Shown here piece by piece: positions 1 through 6,763 of a DNA stretch of 14,552 nt. The DNA lies in contig PNBP01000170.1 of assembly GCA_003136075.1 (NCBI GenBank), positions 12,866 through 27,417 of the forward strand, given 5' to 3'. The position numbers and the translations under genes are program-made. Each line of letters begins with the position of its first letter. The first letter of the stretch is position 1. Below the pieces are notes generated by a model. The model worked only from the letters and a program-made list of their open reading frames with translations, did no database searches and was not told the origin of the DNA. This DNA comes from Methanoregula sp. GTDB taxonomy: Archaea > Halobacteriota > Methanomicrobia > Methanomicrobiales > Methanospirillaceae.

Positions 1-21
1 TTCCGGCATCATCGCTCTTGA

Positions 22-66
22 GCCCCGTCCCCCTTGGGGGACTGGTGGCGCAAGAGGGGGGGCTGC
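22..66. other. GC-rich inverted repeat at left edge
   Basis: Bases 27-33 (gtccccc) pair perfectly with 36-42 (gggggac) across a two-base loop. An outer agcccc at 22-27 can pair with ggggct near 60-65. No convincing gene lies in 1-215. The short plus-strand frame ending at 173 has no recognisable protein character. The role is unknown; it could be a terminator for something left of the window. Confidence 0.4.
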
Positions 67-175
67 GTGTTATGAATGAGGTTTTCTACGGGGCCAAAGA
101 ATCGTATGAATCAACGACAAGCGGTTCCCTCCTGATGCACGACCAGAGGTTTTCTGCCAGCATATTTTTTTAATT

Positions 176-202
176 GTAAAAAATTCAGGGGAGGGAAACC
201 CT
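176..202 (-). terminator. Probable terminator of the GH57/glycosyltransferase operon
   Basis: Read on the minus strand just after the glycosyltransferase stop, a short hairpin (aggg, three-base loop, ccct; 192-202) is followed by a run of T residues (complement of 178-183). The stem is short, so the T tract, typical of archaeal termination, is the stronger part of the signal. Confidence 0.4.
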
Positions 203-215
203 ATCTGGCAACAAT

Positions 216-1358
216 TCATGCCGGGACCTTTTCATAGGTGTCGGTCAGTCTTTTTACAATCGGTCCCCACAGGAACATGCGATCCACTTTTTTTCTTCCC
301 CGCATACCCTGGGCTCCTGCATTCCATGGTTCATTAATCATGGTGTTGATACCCCATGCAAGGGAATCCGGCGTCACATCTGTTTTTATGCCGTTCACAA
401 ATGCGTCAATGTTTTCCGACAGGCCACCGACATTCGACGCCACAACCGCTTTTTCCGCACTCCACGCCTCTAACAAGACCAGCCCAAATGGTTCATTCCG
501 GCTGGGTATGACCACTACATCAGCAGCATTTAAAAGCCGGACATACTCGGAATCCGGAATATACCCGACAAAATTGACCGGGAGGTCATGTGCCCGCTCG
601 CGGAGATACTGCATCATTCCACCGTCTCCTGCAACGATCACTTTCGCATCCCCGCGGTACTGGCAGACCTGCCGGACTGCTTCGATGAACAGGTCGGGCC
701 CTTTCTGGTACACCAGCCTGCCGATAAAGAGGATAAGCGGGGCATAGGGATGGATTCCATACGCTTTTTTAACCTCCCCGGGGTCAATCTCAGTCCGGTA
801 CTGTCGTGGTACAACACCGTTTTGTATCACATCGACCTTATTCTCGGGTACGTTATAGAGCTGCATCACCTCCCGCTTGAGCGTGGGCGAGACCGCTGTC
901 ACCCGTTTTGCAACCAGGCCGCCATACCACTCCTTGCCGGAGATTTCCTTGAATTCCCACCAGTCCCCAAACTGGTTTCCGTTCCTCCCGTATTCGGTGG
1001 AATGATAGGTCAGGATCGTATTATGGTCCTGCAGCTGATGGAGCGCCTGAACCGGGTGCCAATCGTGAAAATGGAGGAAATCGAACTTATCTTGGCGATC
1101 GGAAATGGTGAACTGGTCCACCATCAACCGGCTAATGTTGTCGCAGTATTCAACGATATTTTTTCCGGCAGGCTGACAATAGCGGTACTGCACCCCGTTT
1201 ACGATCTGGTCGGGAATATTCCCACGGGTAAAGAAATGCACCTCGTGGTTCTGTTTTACCAGCGTTTCTGCGAGGTTGGTTGCAGCGTTGGCGAGGCCGC
1301 CAACACGCTCTGCATACATCGATTCCCAGCAGAAAAAGGCTATTTTATGTGACTCCAT
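216..1358 (-). CDS. Glycosyltransferase, glycogen-synthase-like GT4/GT5 family
   Basis: A 380-residue GT-B fold glycosyltransferase, probably cytoplasmic, that would transfer glucose from a nucleotide sugar to a growing alpha-glucan or a related acceptor. The N-terminal domain has the glycine loop VGGLANA (19-25) and a HFHDWHP segment (96-102). The C-terminal domain starts near 205 with FIGRLVYQKG (211-220), whose R and K contact the donor phosphates in the family. It continues to the E-x7-E motif EPFGLVLLE (289-297) and NVGGLSE (309-315). The ATG lies inside the last codons of the upstream GH57 gene (19-base overlap), so the two are probably translationally coupled. Pairing with a GH57 amylase favours glycogen synthesis, but short archaeal members of this group also include other glucosyl- or mannosyltransferases. 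The family is secure; the substrate is inferred. Confidence 0.85.
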   Translation of the reverse strand: MESHKIAFFCWESMYAERVGGLANAATNLAETLVKQNHEVHFFTRGNIPDQIVNGVQYRYCQPAGKNIVEYCDNISRLMVDQFTISDRQDKFDFLHFHDWHPVQALHQLQDHNTILTYHSTEYGRNGNQFGDWWEFKEISGKEWYGGLVAKRVTAVSPTLKREVMQLYNVPENKVDVIQNGVVPRQYRTEIDPGEVKKAYGIHPYAPLILFIGRLVYQKGPDLFIEAVRQVCQYRGDAKVIVAGDGGMMQYLRERAHDLPVNFVGYIPDSEYVRLLNAADVVVIPSRNEPFGLVLLEAWSAEKAVVASNVGGLSENIDAFVNGIKTDVTPDSLAWGINTMINEPWNAGAQGMRGRKKVDRMFLWGPIVKRLTDTYEKVPA

Positions 1359-2797
1359 AATAGTTCCCTTCGTTCTTTGATGGCATGTATCAGTTCATGA
1401 CGGTCTTTGAGGCCTTCGATACGCTCCGCAAGATGGGGATCATCGAGTGCTTCGGCAATCCATTTTGTAAAATCGCCTCGCTGGACGTGATACTGGATCG
1501 AATCATTCGGCACGAGGTACAGCAGTTCTTCAAACTGTTCCAGATTATAAGCGGTGTGGCCGACGAACCCAGAAGGTCCTGCAAAATGAAATGCCAGTTC
1601 CAGTGGCAGGATCCGGAGTGTTTTTGCTGATCCCCGGTTCTTCATCACCCGGATAGAACGGGATTCAAAATCTGCAAGGACTTTCATGTAGGTCTTGAAT
1701 GCATCATCGGCATCATGGTGGCTGAAATAGGTATGCACTTCCCCGCAGGTGCCGTATTTTGAGGCCATGTAATAGAAATGATCGCTTGTCTGGAGATACC
1801 GCCATATCGGTTTATCGACCGCCGCGTACGGCCGTGCTGACTGGATGGCATGGAATGCGGTCCTCTGGCGGTCATTGCCCATCCATGCAGATGTATCTTT
1901 CTCGATATCCGCCCACGAGATGGTTTCCTGGACATCGATCTCGTCAACCGGTTCATTACAGGAAATGACCTGTGACGGTAATACAGAGGTAACACCACGC
2001 TGGTTCAGCTCGTCTGGCAGGGCCCGCAGGAAATCAAATATGCCGGTCTCTTTCCAGAAATGTTCACCAAAGGTCTCAAAGTCTAAAAACACCGTGATAA
2101 TCTCTCCTGCTGATGACGCAATCCACCGGGCATAGGTATCGGCGGTGAGAGGATACATGTCCCAGCTGCGGTTGGCAAACCGGAAGGCAATATCATCGGA
2201 CAATTTGATGTTGCGGAGGAGAACCGGAATGTTCTGGCACCGGTAGAGATAATTCGGGCTTCTCCAGCCAAGTATTCTGTCGACACCCTCAGTAAAAATA
2301 CCGGCAAAATCCATATTCCGTATCGTGGCGGCGATATCGTTGTTGAAGGTAAATTCGGTATTCTCAAACATGACCGGACGGACCCGGAACTGGTCGTACA
2401 TCAGGTCGGCATGCATCTTCACCTGTTCGCGGAATTCTGATTTGTCCAGAAAACAACTGGCGATGCTATGGTAGTAGGTCTGGCCGATCAGCTCGGTATT
2501 TTTATGACGGGCGATATCTTCAAACAGTGAAAGGGTTTCGGGACTCCATTTCCTGAACTGTTCGACCACGGTACCGGATAATGAGAACGCACACGAAAAT
2601 CCTTCGTCGAGCTTTTCGAGTATTATCCGTGTCGCCGGGATATAGCACTTTTCGGCTACGCGTAAGAGGATTTCCTTATTTAAGGCGTCAAAGTAGTGAT
2701 CGAACAGGTCTTTTTTCTTCACCTTCGGCGCCGGTGAGAACGTCCTGTTCAGCCTGTAGGGCTGGTGCACCTCAAATCCAAAACAAATATCTGGCAT
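1340..2797 (-). CDS. GH57 family alpha-amylase / glucan hydrolase
   Basis: A 485-residue glycoside hydrolase of family 57, expected to cleave or rearrange alpha-1,4-glucan (intracellular glycogen) with retention. The family landmarks appear in order: HQP near the N-terminus (11-13), TELIGQTYYHS (about 101-111), the nucleophile region FENTEF with the predicted Glu at 148, and the acid/base region LDFETFGEH with the predicted Asp at 239. No signal peptide is visible, so it should be cytoplasmic. I chose the ATG at 2797, not the in-frame TTG at 2821, because an AAGGGGG ribosome site lies eight bases before it (2806-2812). It is the first or second gene of a minus-strand operon and overlaps the glycosyltransferase by 19 bases. 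This pairing is typical of archaeal glycogen loci. Amylase versus branching or glucanotransferase activity cannot be settled by eye. Confidence 0.9.
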   Translation of the reverse strand: MPDICFGFEVHQPYRLNRTFSPAPKVKKKDLFDHYFDALNKEILLRVAEKCYIPATRIILEKLDEGFSCAFSLSGTVVEQFRKWSPETLSLFEDIARHKNTELIGQTYYHSIASCFLDKSEFREQVKMHADLMYDQFRVRPVMFENTEFTFNNDIAATIRNMDFAGIFTEGVDRILGWRSPNYLYRCQNIPVLLRNIKLSDDIAFRFANRSWDMYPLTADTYARWIASSAGEIITVFLDFETFGEHFWKETGIFDFLRALPDELNQRGVTSVLPSQVISCNEPVDEIDVQETISWADIEKDTSAWMGNDRQRTAFHAIQSARPYAAVDKPIWRYLQTSDHFYYMASKYGTCGEVHTYFSHHDADDAFKTYMKVLADFESRSIRVMKNRGSAKTLRILPLELAFHFAGPSGFVGHTAYNLEQFEELLYLVPNDSIQYHVQRGDFTKWIAEALDDPHLAERIEGLKDRHELIHAIKERRELLWSHIK

Positions 2798-2805
2798 AGC
2801 GAAAT

Positions 2806-2812
2806 CCCCCTT
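2806..2812 (-). promoter_or_regulatory. Ribosome binding site deciding the GH57 start
   Basis: The minus strand reads AAGGGGG here, eight bases before the ATG at 2797. It also contains the stop codon of the small upstream frame, so the two reading frames could be coupled. Confidence 0.7.
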
Positions 2813-2960
2813 ACAGGCCAAAGGGACCGCCCGCCGTTGCCAGGTTCACTGGCGCGAAAAAAACATATGCGTATTTTACCGTATTCGGTGGCTTGGCAAT
2901 CGGGTATTCCAGGGTCGGTTTTGCCGATCGCTGGATGTCCTTGTGCCTGGCATTAAACAT
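2811..2960 (-). CDS. Possible 49-residue leader ORF upstream of GH57
   Basis: An ATG at 2960 opens a 49-residue frame starting MFNARHKDIQ and ending AGGPFGL. It stops 13 bases before the GH57 start, and the stop overlaps the GH57 ribosome site. A strong TATA-like box at 2974-2986 would place the transcript start within a few bases of this ATG, so the frame could be the leaderless first gene of the operon. I recognise no domain, and there is no ribosome site of its own. If transcription starts just past the ATG, this is only untranslated leader. Confidence 0.3.
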   Translation of the reverse strand: MFNARHKDIQRSAKPTLEYPIAKPPNTVKYAYVFFAPVNLATAGGPFGL

Positions 2961-2973
2961 AACATTCAAGCCT

Positions 2974-2986
2974 GTATATATATGTA
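2974..2986 (-). promoter_or_regulatory. TATA-box promoter for the glycan operon
   Basis: The minus strand carries an uninterrupted alternating AT run (atatatata, complement of 2975-2983), a good match to an archaeal TATA box. The expected start is about 26 bases downstream, near 2953-2960, giving a leader of roughly 160 bases before GH57. Confidence 0.55.
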
Positions 2987-3015
2987 TTTCAAGTAACAAG
3001 CACGAGTTGTATAGT

Positions 3016-3049
3016 TTATACTATTATATAGGCTATAATATGCGGTCCT
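3016..3049 (+). promoter_or_regulatory. TATA-rich region upstream of element copy 1
   Basis: Several overlapping TATA-like words (tatactattatata, ctataatatg) lie about 90 bases before copy 1 of the dispersed element. If one is used on the plus strand, transcription would begin near 3070 and run through the element to the T tract at about 3260. The AT richness makes chance matches likely. Confidence 0.25.
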
Positions 3050-3129
3050 GTAGAAATCCTATGTAATCTATTAATTTAGGGTATAGTTCCATTCCAGCGA
3101 CTAAAAATCTTGTATTTGTTGAATGTAAC

Positions 3130-3224
3130 TTGTTCACTTAAAGACGCTCCTGGGGACTTCGCCGTTGGTTCGTCCCCGCCGCTGTGGCGACCCCACATTG
3201 CGATAGAACGGACACAGTGAACAA
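3130..3224 (+). repeat. Dispersed structured element, copy 1
   Basis: The core at 3142-3209 matches copies at 5178-5243 (minus) and 6764-6833 (plus). It runs from agacgctcct to acattgcgat. Inside are a hairpin with arms ggggac (3152-3157) and gtcccc (3172-3177) and a second small hairpin, gcc/ggc, around gctgt. Copy 1 alone is bounded by a perfect nine-base inverted repeat, ttgttcact (3130-3138) and agtgaacaa (3216-3224). A T-rich stretch follows at 3258-3266. The function is unknown. It could be a structured RNA or a small non-autonomous mobile element. Confidence 0.7.
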
Positions 3225-3380
3225 ACTCCTAACTCATGTTACCTTACATCAAGAATTTACTTTTTTAAAAATGATTCTGGTTATCTGATTATTCATTTTT
3301 TCCCGTCGTATCTTAAAAAAAAAATTGGTGGTTGAAATGACACTATACCTTTAATTTATTACCACTCTCCGGAAATTATG

Positions 3381-3453
3381 AGGATGATCCCCACTCTCCC
3401 TAGAACGGGGGAGGCATTCCAGGAGGAGCATCCTCTTGACCCCCCTTTTTTTA
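3381..3453 (+). terminator. Hairpin followed by T tracts
   Basis: The outer arms aggatg (3381-3386) and catcct (3429-3434) enclose an inner hairpin, ctccc (3396-3400) and gggag (3409-3413). Runs of seven T at 3446-3453, then more at 3463-3483, follow. This is terminator-like on the plus strand, although no plus-strand gene is seen just upstream other than element copy 1. Confidence 0.4.
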
Positions 3454-3500
3454 TTTATCCCTTTTTTCAGAGATTTTTTTACCAACTATCTGATGAGCTA

Positions 3501-3514
3501 TCCCCATATGGGGA
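3501..3514. repeat. 14-base perfect palindrome
   Basis: tccccatatgggga is a perfect palindrome in the spacer downstream of the kinase gene. It could be a dimeric regulator site, but no promoter is evident beside it. Confidence 0.3.
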
Positions 3515-3685
3515 TGCCACATGGCGGAGACAGAGATACCAGATACCGCAGACTTTTTTTTCCAGCGGCTATGATAAAAAACGAGGTTCTCACCAGAACC
3601 CACTCTGCCCTTGTTATTAACAGGAATCGAAGTTTACCTGAAATGATGTACGGTAAATTCAGATGATAACCCGTAAGGAACAGGT

Positions 3686-4936
3686 TTAGAATTTATCCGC
3701 AACAAACGCAGTAGATGAAAGGATGTCTCCAAGACCGGATGTCCTTTTGATGTTCGCAGCAACAAGTGTCGGAATGACAAGAATCACATAGTCATCGGCA
3801 GGAAATATCCCCGGAGAGGCTGCTTTCCCGAAAATCTCTTCAGCAACACCGAGGGCCCTGATGCCTTCTGCTGAAATTTCCCTGCCGGTTCCCTGTGCTG
3901 CACATGCAACTTCCCGGGACGCATAGAGGAGGGCGTTGCGCGATGGTGTGACATCTGCGATATTCTTGTGAAGTACCAGGATATAATAGCCAAATGTATG
4001 AACATGGAGCCGGGTGAGTCCCACATGGCGGCAGAGAGTGAGAGCTCCCTGAATATTCTCTGCAGGGGTAAACGTTTTTTCCCCCAGATTCACTGGATCG
4101 GACGGGTTAAGATGAGCCAGGAGAATAAAGAGCTCGTGCTCATTGAGTCCGAAACTGTCTGCAGCAGGGAGGATATGGCGGACTAACCCATTGAGTACCT
4201 CGTTATCGGTTACTGATACGGATTCGATATGGATGCGGAGGGAAGGATTGCGGTTTTTCATCTGGTACATCTGGTCCGCAGCCGTTGCAAAATCCTGTTC
4301 AGAGCGTAAGTACTGGTACCCTGAAAGAAACGCACGGTTACATGATGCAATTTCAGCAAGGAACGGTTCCATAAACGGTTTGGGGATAAGAACCGATGCC
4401 GGCTCGTGAACAGGGGAGATAATAAACCGGTTATTCCGGGGGATGACTCCTGATACCAGCGACACCAGGCCGGGAGCATACTCAAATACCAGATGGATAT
4501 AATCGGCAGCAGGATTGTTTCCGGTAGTAAATTCCGGGACTATAACGCCGGCTTTATTGAGAATGCCTGCCGATTCCGGGCCATGCAGGGGGGATGCACA
4601 GACCACTTTGCGTACGCCAAGTCCTGATATATGAAGTGCAGCAATCCCGGCCTGCCCCCCGATTGCCAGGCTGCCGGCTGAGGAAAACATGCGGGTAAAC
4701 CGGTTATAGTGTGATAATTCAGAAATAAACCATTCTTCTGCAGTGCCGTGCTGCATGGATTGGATCAGGCGTGCACTGAGGATGGGATAATCCGGGTCAT
4801 GAAGGAAAGATGGATCAAGCAACTCGCGAGTGACCGGGATTATCCTGTCAAGGTTTGTATTAAACCCGACAACCGTGTCCTGCAATGGCGGATTCTGGAT
4901 ATGCCGGTAGAGTTCCTGCCAAATCCCAAGATCCAT
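3686..4936 (-). CDS. ADP-dependent phosphofructokinase/glucokinase
   Basis: A 416-residue member of the ADP-dependent sugar kinase family (ribokinase fold). These enzymes use ADP as phosphoryl donor to phosphorylate fructose-6-phosphate and/or glucose in the modified archaeal Embden-Meyerhof pathway. Visible motifs are GFNTNLD (24-30), which supplies the sugar-binding Asn/Asp, a GGQAGIAA glycine loop (93-100), HIESVSV in the middle, SFGLNEHEL ahead of the C-terminal half, and the catalytic GLGD at 401-404 with D404 as predicted base. Members are usually about 450-460 residues, so this one is slightly short, but all landmark motifs are present. It stands alone, with long spacers on both sides. 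Methanogen homologues can be bifunctional; the sugar preference cannot be read from sequence. Confidence 0.88.
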   Translation of the reverse strand: MDLGIWQELYRHIQNPPLQDTVVGFNTNLDRIIPVTRELLDPSFLHDPDYPILSARLIQSMQHGTAEEWFISELSHYNRFTRMFSSAGSLAIGGQAGIAALHISGLGVRKVVCASPLHGPESAGILNKAGVIVPEFTTGNNPAADYIHLVFEYAPGLVSLVSGVIPRNNRFIISPVHEPASVLIPKPFMEPFLAEIASCNRAFLSGYQYLRSEQDFATAADQMYQMKNRNPSLRIHIESVSVTDNEVLNGLVRHILPAADSFGLNEHELFILLAHLNPSDPVNLGEKTFTPAENIQGALTLCRHVGLTRLHVHTFGYYILVLHKNIADVTPSRNALLYASREVACAAQGTGREISAEGIRALGVAEEIFGKAASPGIFPADDYVILVIPTLVAANIKRTSGLGDILSSTAFVADKF

Positions 4937-4984
4937 AGTTCCAAACCTTCACGTGCGTTCCGGGTATGGTGAAATGTTCGTTGA

Positions 4985-5025
4985 TGAAATAAATATCTTG
5001 GCGCAGGATGGTAAAAATTTAAAAA
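4985..5025 (-). promoter_or_regulatory. Promoter region of the ADP-dependent kinase
   Basis: Two minus-strand TATA candidates lie here: ttttaaattttt (complement of about 5014-5025) and gatatttattt (complement of about 4988-4998). They predict leaders of about 55 or 28 bases to the ATG at 4936. An AAGGT-like ribosome site sits shortly before that ATG. Confidence 0.4.
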
Positions 5026-5177
5026 AAAATAAGGGGAAAAGGTCAATACAGCCTCCGAATCTCTCTATTTTTATGACGACATTTTTTTTTAATTTTCGTA
5101 ACCAAAACAAAAAAATAAAAAAGTAACCGTGGTTTACCTGGTGCAGCTTTTTCGTGGTATGAAACCTTTATGTAGAT

Positions 5178-5243
5178 CTATCGCGGTGCGGGGGTCGCCA
5201 CAGCGGCGGGGGCAAAGGCATTGCATGAGCCCCCGGGAGCGTT
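5178..5243 (-). repeat. Dispersed structured element, copy 2
   Basis: This is the inverted counterpart of copy 1. Bases 5191-5211 are the exact reverse complement of 3174-3194, a 21-base perfect match, and similarity continues both ways (ctatcgc at one end, ggagcgt at the other). The main hairpin arms are gggggc (5208-5213) and gccccc (5229-5234). Each arm differs from copy 1 by one base, and the changes keep pairing. On the minus strand the element is followed about 60-85 bases later by long T tracts (complement of 5108-5125). Confidence 0.7.
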
Positions 5244-5289
5244 AAAACCCTTGATTCATGTGCTGTTTCCGGCATGATGTGATGTACTA

Positions 5290-5446
5290 ATGAGGGGCTA
5301 AAAATACCGCGTTACCCGGAGAAATTACTGGATAAAAACAGGATTTCTCCGGGAGCTGGAATTCTGCTGAGGTAGTGACCGGTTACCCAGTACAAAAAAG
5401 GTGCCTGCACGGGTTCTCCTGGATTTTTGTTCCCGGTGCATTTTTT
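5290..5446 (+). ncRNA. Candidate small RNA ending in an intrinsic-type terminator
   Basis: A perfect 11-base-arm hairpin (5315-5325 with 5343-5353, 17-base loop) is followed by a second hairpin with arms tgcacggg (5406-5413) and cccggtgca (5432-5440, one bulge), then six T residues. No protein gene lies upstream on this strand to need that terminator. The 5' end is guessed, and no convincing TATA box was seen. Transcription is inference. Confidence 0.3.
5406..5446 (+). terminator. Terminator-like hairpin and T run
   Basis: The arms are tgcacggg (5406-5413) and cccggtgca (5432-5440), with one bulged base and an 18-base loop. Six T residues follow immediately at 5441-5446. Confidence 0.5.
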
Positions 5447-5619
5447 GTTCCGACAAAATCTCCCGCTATCGCGTCTGGAATCTTTAACCGGCTTGATAAT
5501 TCTCCCGGTTTGCCATCATTTTTTTCTCATAATCAACGCAGATAGCCACAGAAGTCCTATACTAGTATGTCAAAGGGGCCCCCGAGACGAGTGAACAGAA
5601 GTCCGGATACACCGGGAAA

Positions 5620-5739
5620 CGGTTGAGTGGCTCAACCGCCCTCCCGAAAAAGCCAGAAAAATGAACACGGATGGCACGGGACAAAAAAAAGCCCTCCTCA
5701 GCCCCGCCTCACCGGATCCGGAGGATCCTTACGCGGGGC
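5620..5739 (+). repeat. Two strong hairpins upstream of the 167-residue gene
   Basis: cggttgag (5620-5627) pairs perfectly with ctcaaccg (5631-5638) over a three-base loop. gccccgc (5701-5707) pairs perfectly with gcggggc (5733-5739) around two copies of ggatcc. If transcription starts at the TATA-like site near 5556-5568, both would sit in a leader of about 220 bases. If it starts from the nearer promoter, they lie upstream of the transcript. Confidence 0.4.
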
Positions 5740-5746
5740 CAAAGGT

Positions 5747-5760
5747 CGGTTTAAAAAACC
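5747..5760 (+). promoter_or_regulatory. TATA-box promoter of the two-gene cassette
   Basis: ggtttaaaaaacc matches an archaeal TATA element and predicts a start near 5780, about 30 bases before the ATG at 5813. It is itself an inverted repeat (ggttt/aaacc). Confidence 0.45.
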
Positions 5761-5812
5761 TGTCCCGGCATTTGTGAACATCCATGGCGAAAAAAAACAA
5801 GGAGTGATTATC

Positions 5813-6316
5813 ATGGCAGATTTCGTACAGAACAGTACCATAAAATCAGCGGTCCGCACGCTCGCGGAACCCATTGAGGATATCGATGCATTCAATGCAA
5901 TCGTCGAGTCCGTGATCACCGGCAACCCGTTTGCCTGTGTCGCATACATGACCGGCAGCGTAACCCACCAGCCGGTCGAGAAGACCAAGGAAGCATACAC
6001 AGTAAAGATCGTCTACGAAGACATCGATGCAAAAAGCGTCGGCACTGATACCGGGAAGTACAACTCGGTCGCCGGGTTCAATGCCGGGGCAGCAGCGATG
6101 CTTGCAAACACCGCCAACACCACCGCACACGGCGGCACACCGGCCCGGGACTTCGCGGGCGAGACGTACTCGGCCTCCATCCGGTGCCACGACCCCAACG
6201 GCGAGCTGTACTACGTGACCCTCAGCCGGGAACAGGTGTCCCTCACCTCGTATTCGGACGACAGCATCCGGATAAAGGTCGAGACCTGGGCCGACACGGT
6301 CCCGGCGCTGGCCTAG
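5813..6316 (+). CDS. Uncharacterised 167-residue protein
   Basis: I do not recognise this protein. I chose the ATG at 5813 because a strong site, AAGGAGTGA, lies just before it; the open frame upstream to 5627 lacks protein character. There is no signal peptide or membrane segment. The first third (DIDAFNAIVESVITGNPF, 23-40) looks helical. The middle contains AYTVKIVYEDIDAKSVGT (61-78), then an Ala/Gly/Thr-rich stretch (88-112), and the end alternates beta-like segments (SASIRCHDPNG, YYVTLSRE, SIRIKVETW). The overall pattern, with a tiny membrane protein encoded immediately after, recalls the small DUF1659/DUF2922 proteins of Firmicutes that neighbour YvrJ-type peptides. That comparison rests on context only. 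The coding sequence is GC-rich in its second half compared with neighbouring genes, which suggests transfer or strong codon bias. Confidence 0.8.
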   Translation: MADFVQNSTIKSAVRTLAEPIEDIDAFNAIVESVITGNPFACVAYMTGSVTHQPVEKTKEAYTVKIVYEDIDAKSVGTDTGKYNSVAGFNAGAAAMLANTANTTAHGGTPARDFAGETYSASIRCHDPNGELYYVTLSREQVSLTSYSDDSIRIKVETWADTVPALA

Positions 6317-6324
6317 AGGTGGTG

Positions 6325-6462
6325 ATGATGGACAACGAACTCATCATCACCGGGGCGTTTCTCGGCACCGGCCTGCTTGCCTATGTCGTGATCCCCGGCC
6401 TGCTTGTCATGTGGGACCGGGTCCTCGATCACATGGAAGACGGCCAAAACAACGCGAAATGA
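6325..6462 (+). CDS. Small single-span membrane protein (45 residues)
   Basis: A 45-residue frame starts eight bases after the preceding stop, with GAGGTGGTG as ribosome site. ATG codons at 6325 and 6328 are both usable. Residues 7-30 (IITGAFLGTGLLAYVVIPGL and onward to MW) form one hydrophobic span. The tail DRVLDHMEDGQNNAK is charged and probably cytoplasmic. It shares an operon and terminator with the 167-residue gene, so the two products probably act together, perhaps with this one as membrane anchor. The layout resembles YvrJ-type peptides next to DUF2922 proteins in bacteria, but homology is not shown. Confidence 0.7.
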   Translation: MMDNELIITGAFLGTGLLAYVVIPGLLVMWDRVLDHMEDGQNNAK

Positions 6463-6471
6463 ATACTAATG

Positions 6472-6500
6472 GCAGGGGAAGTATCCCCTGCTCATTTTTT
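6472..6500 (+). terminator. Intrinsic-type terminator of the two-gene cassette
   Basis: gcagggga (6472-6479) and tcccctgc (6484-6491) form a perfect eight-pair stem with a four-base loop. Six T residues follow at 6495-6500. It begins about ten bases after the 45-residue gene. Confidence 0.8.
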
Positions 6501-6763
6501 ACCCCATCCCTTTTTATTCCGGTTTGATTTCCTGCAGTGCCCTGCCGTCAACCCCACAAGTCCGGTCCCGTACGGTCTGATTTTTAAGATCTGAACTGCA
6601 GGGATATAATTGATCCTTATTTCAAGGTACGTGTTCTCTGGGGTACTCTTCTTTTATCCGGGAGTATTCCGATACATCCGGAATACGTATGGGTACTATG
6701 CCATCTTGACACCTGAAATCAATAGTCTGTCAGTGTATTTTTTTAGTCTCAACACATGCAGGC

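Larger units (their letters stand above)
2961..3685. other. Long AT-rich spacer, no convincing gene
   Basis: The spacer holds clustered TATA-like sequences at 3010-3050, copy 1 of the dispersed structured element (3130-3224), a T-rich stretch at 3258-3266, a hairpin with T tracts at 3381-3483, and a palindrome at 3501-3514. Plus-strand frames of 76-80 residues between 3378 and 3666 are low-complexity, rich in F and P, and lack family features, so I do not call them genes. Confidence 0.7.
5047..5812. other. Spacer with inverted repeats, no confident protein gene
   Basis: This 766-base stretch contains T/A tracts at 5083-5125, element copy 2 on the minus strand, an 11-base-arm hairpin and a terminator-like hairpin (5315-5446), and the hairpin-rich leader and promoter of the gene at 5813. 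The open frame from 5627 to 5812 is an upstream extension without protein character. Confidence 0.7.

Noticed and set aside
1..66. GC-rich hairpin as another copy of the dispersed element
   Set aside because: It is GC-rich and has a tggcg word, but the order of arms and core does not align on either strand.
72..173. Short plus-strand frame at the left edge as the end of a gene
   Set aside because: The frame is open to the edge but has no recognisable protein pattern and passes through a hairpin. Too little sequence to support a call.
588..1352. 254-residue plus-strand frame opposite the glycosyltransferase
   Set aside because: Antisense shadow of a gene with clear glycosyltransferase motifs. 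The same applies to long frames opposite ManC, the TPR protein and the ATPase.
3378..3666. Plus-strand frames of 76-80 residues
   Set aside because: Rich in F, P and low-complexity codons from T tracts, with no ribosome site or family features. They overlap a terminator-like hairpin.
5627..5812. Upstream extension of the 167-residue protein
   Set aside because: No ribosome site at 5627, non-protein-like composition, contains promoter and hairpins. The ATG at 5813 has a strong ribosome site.
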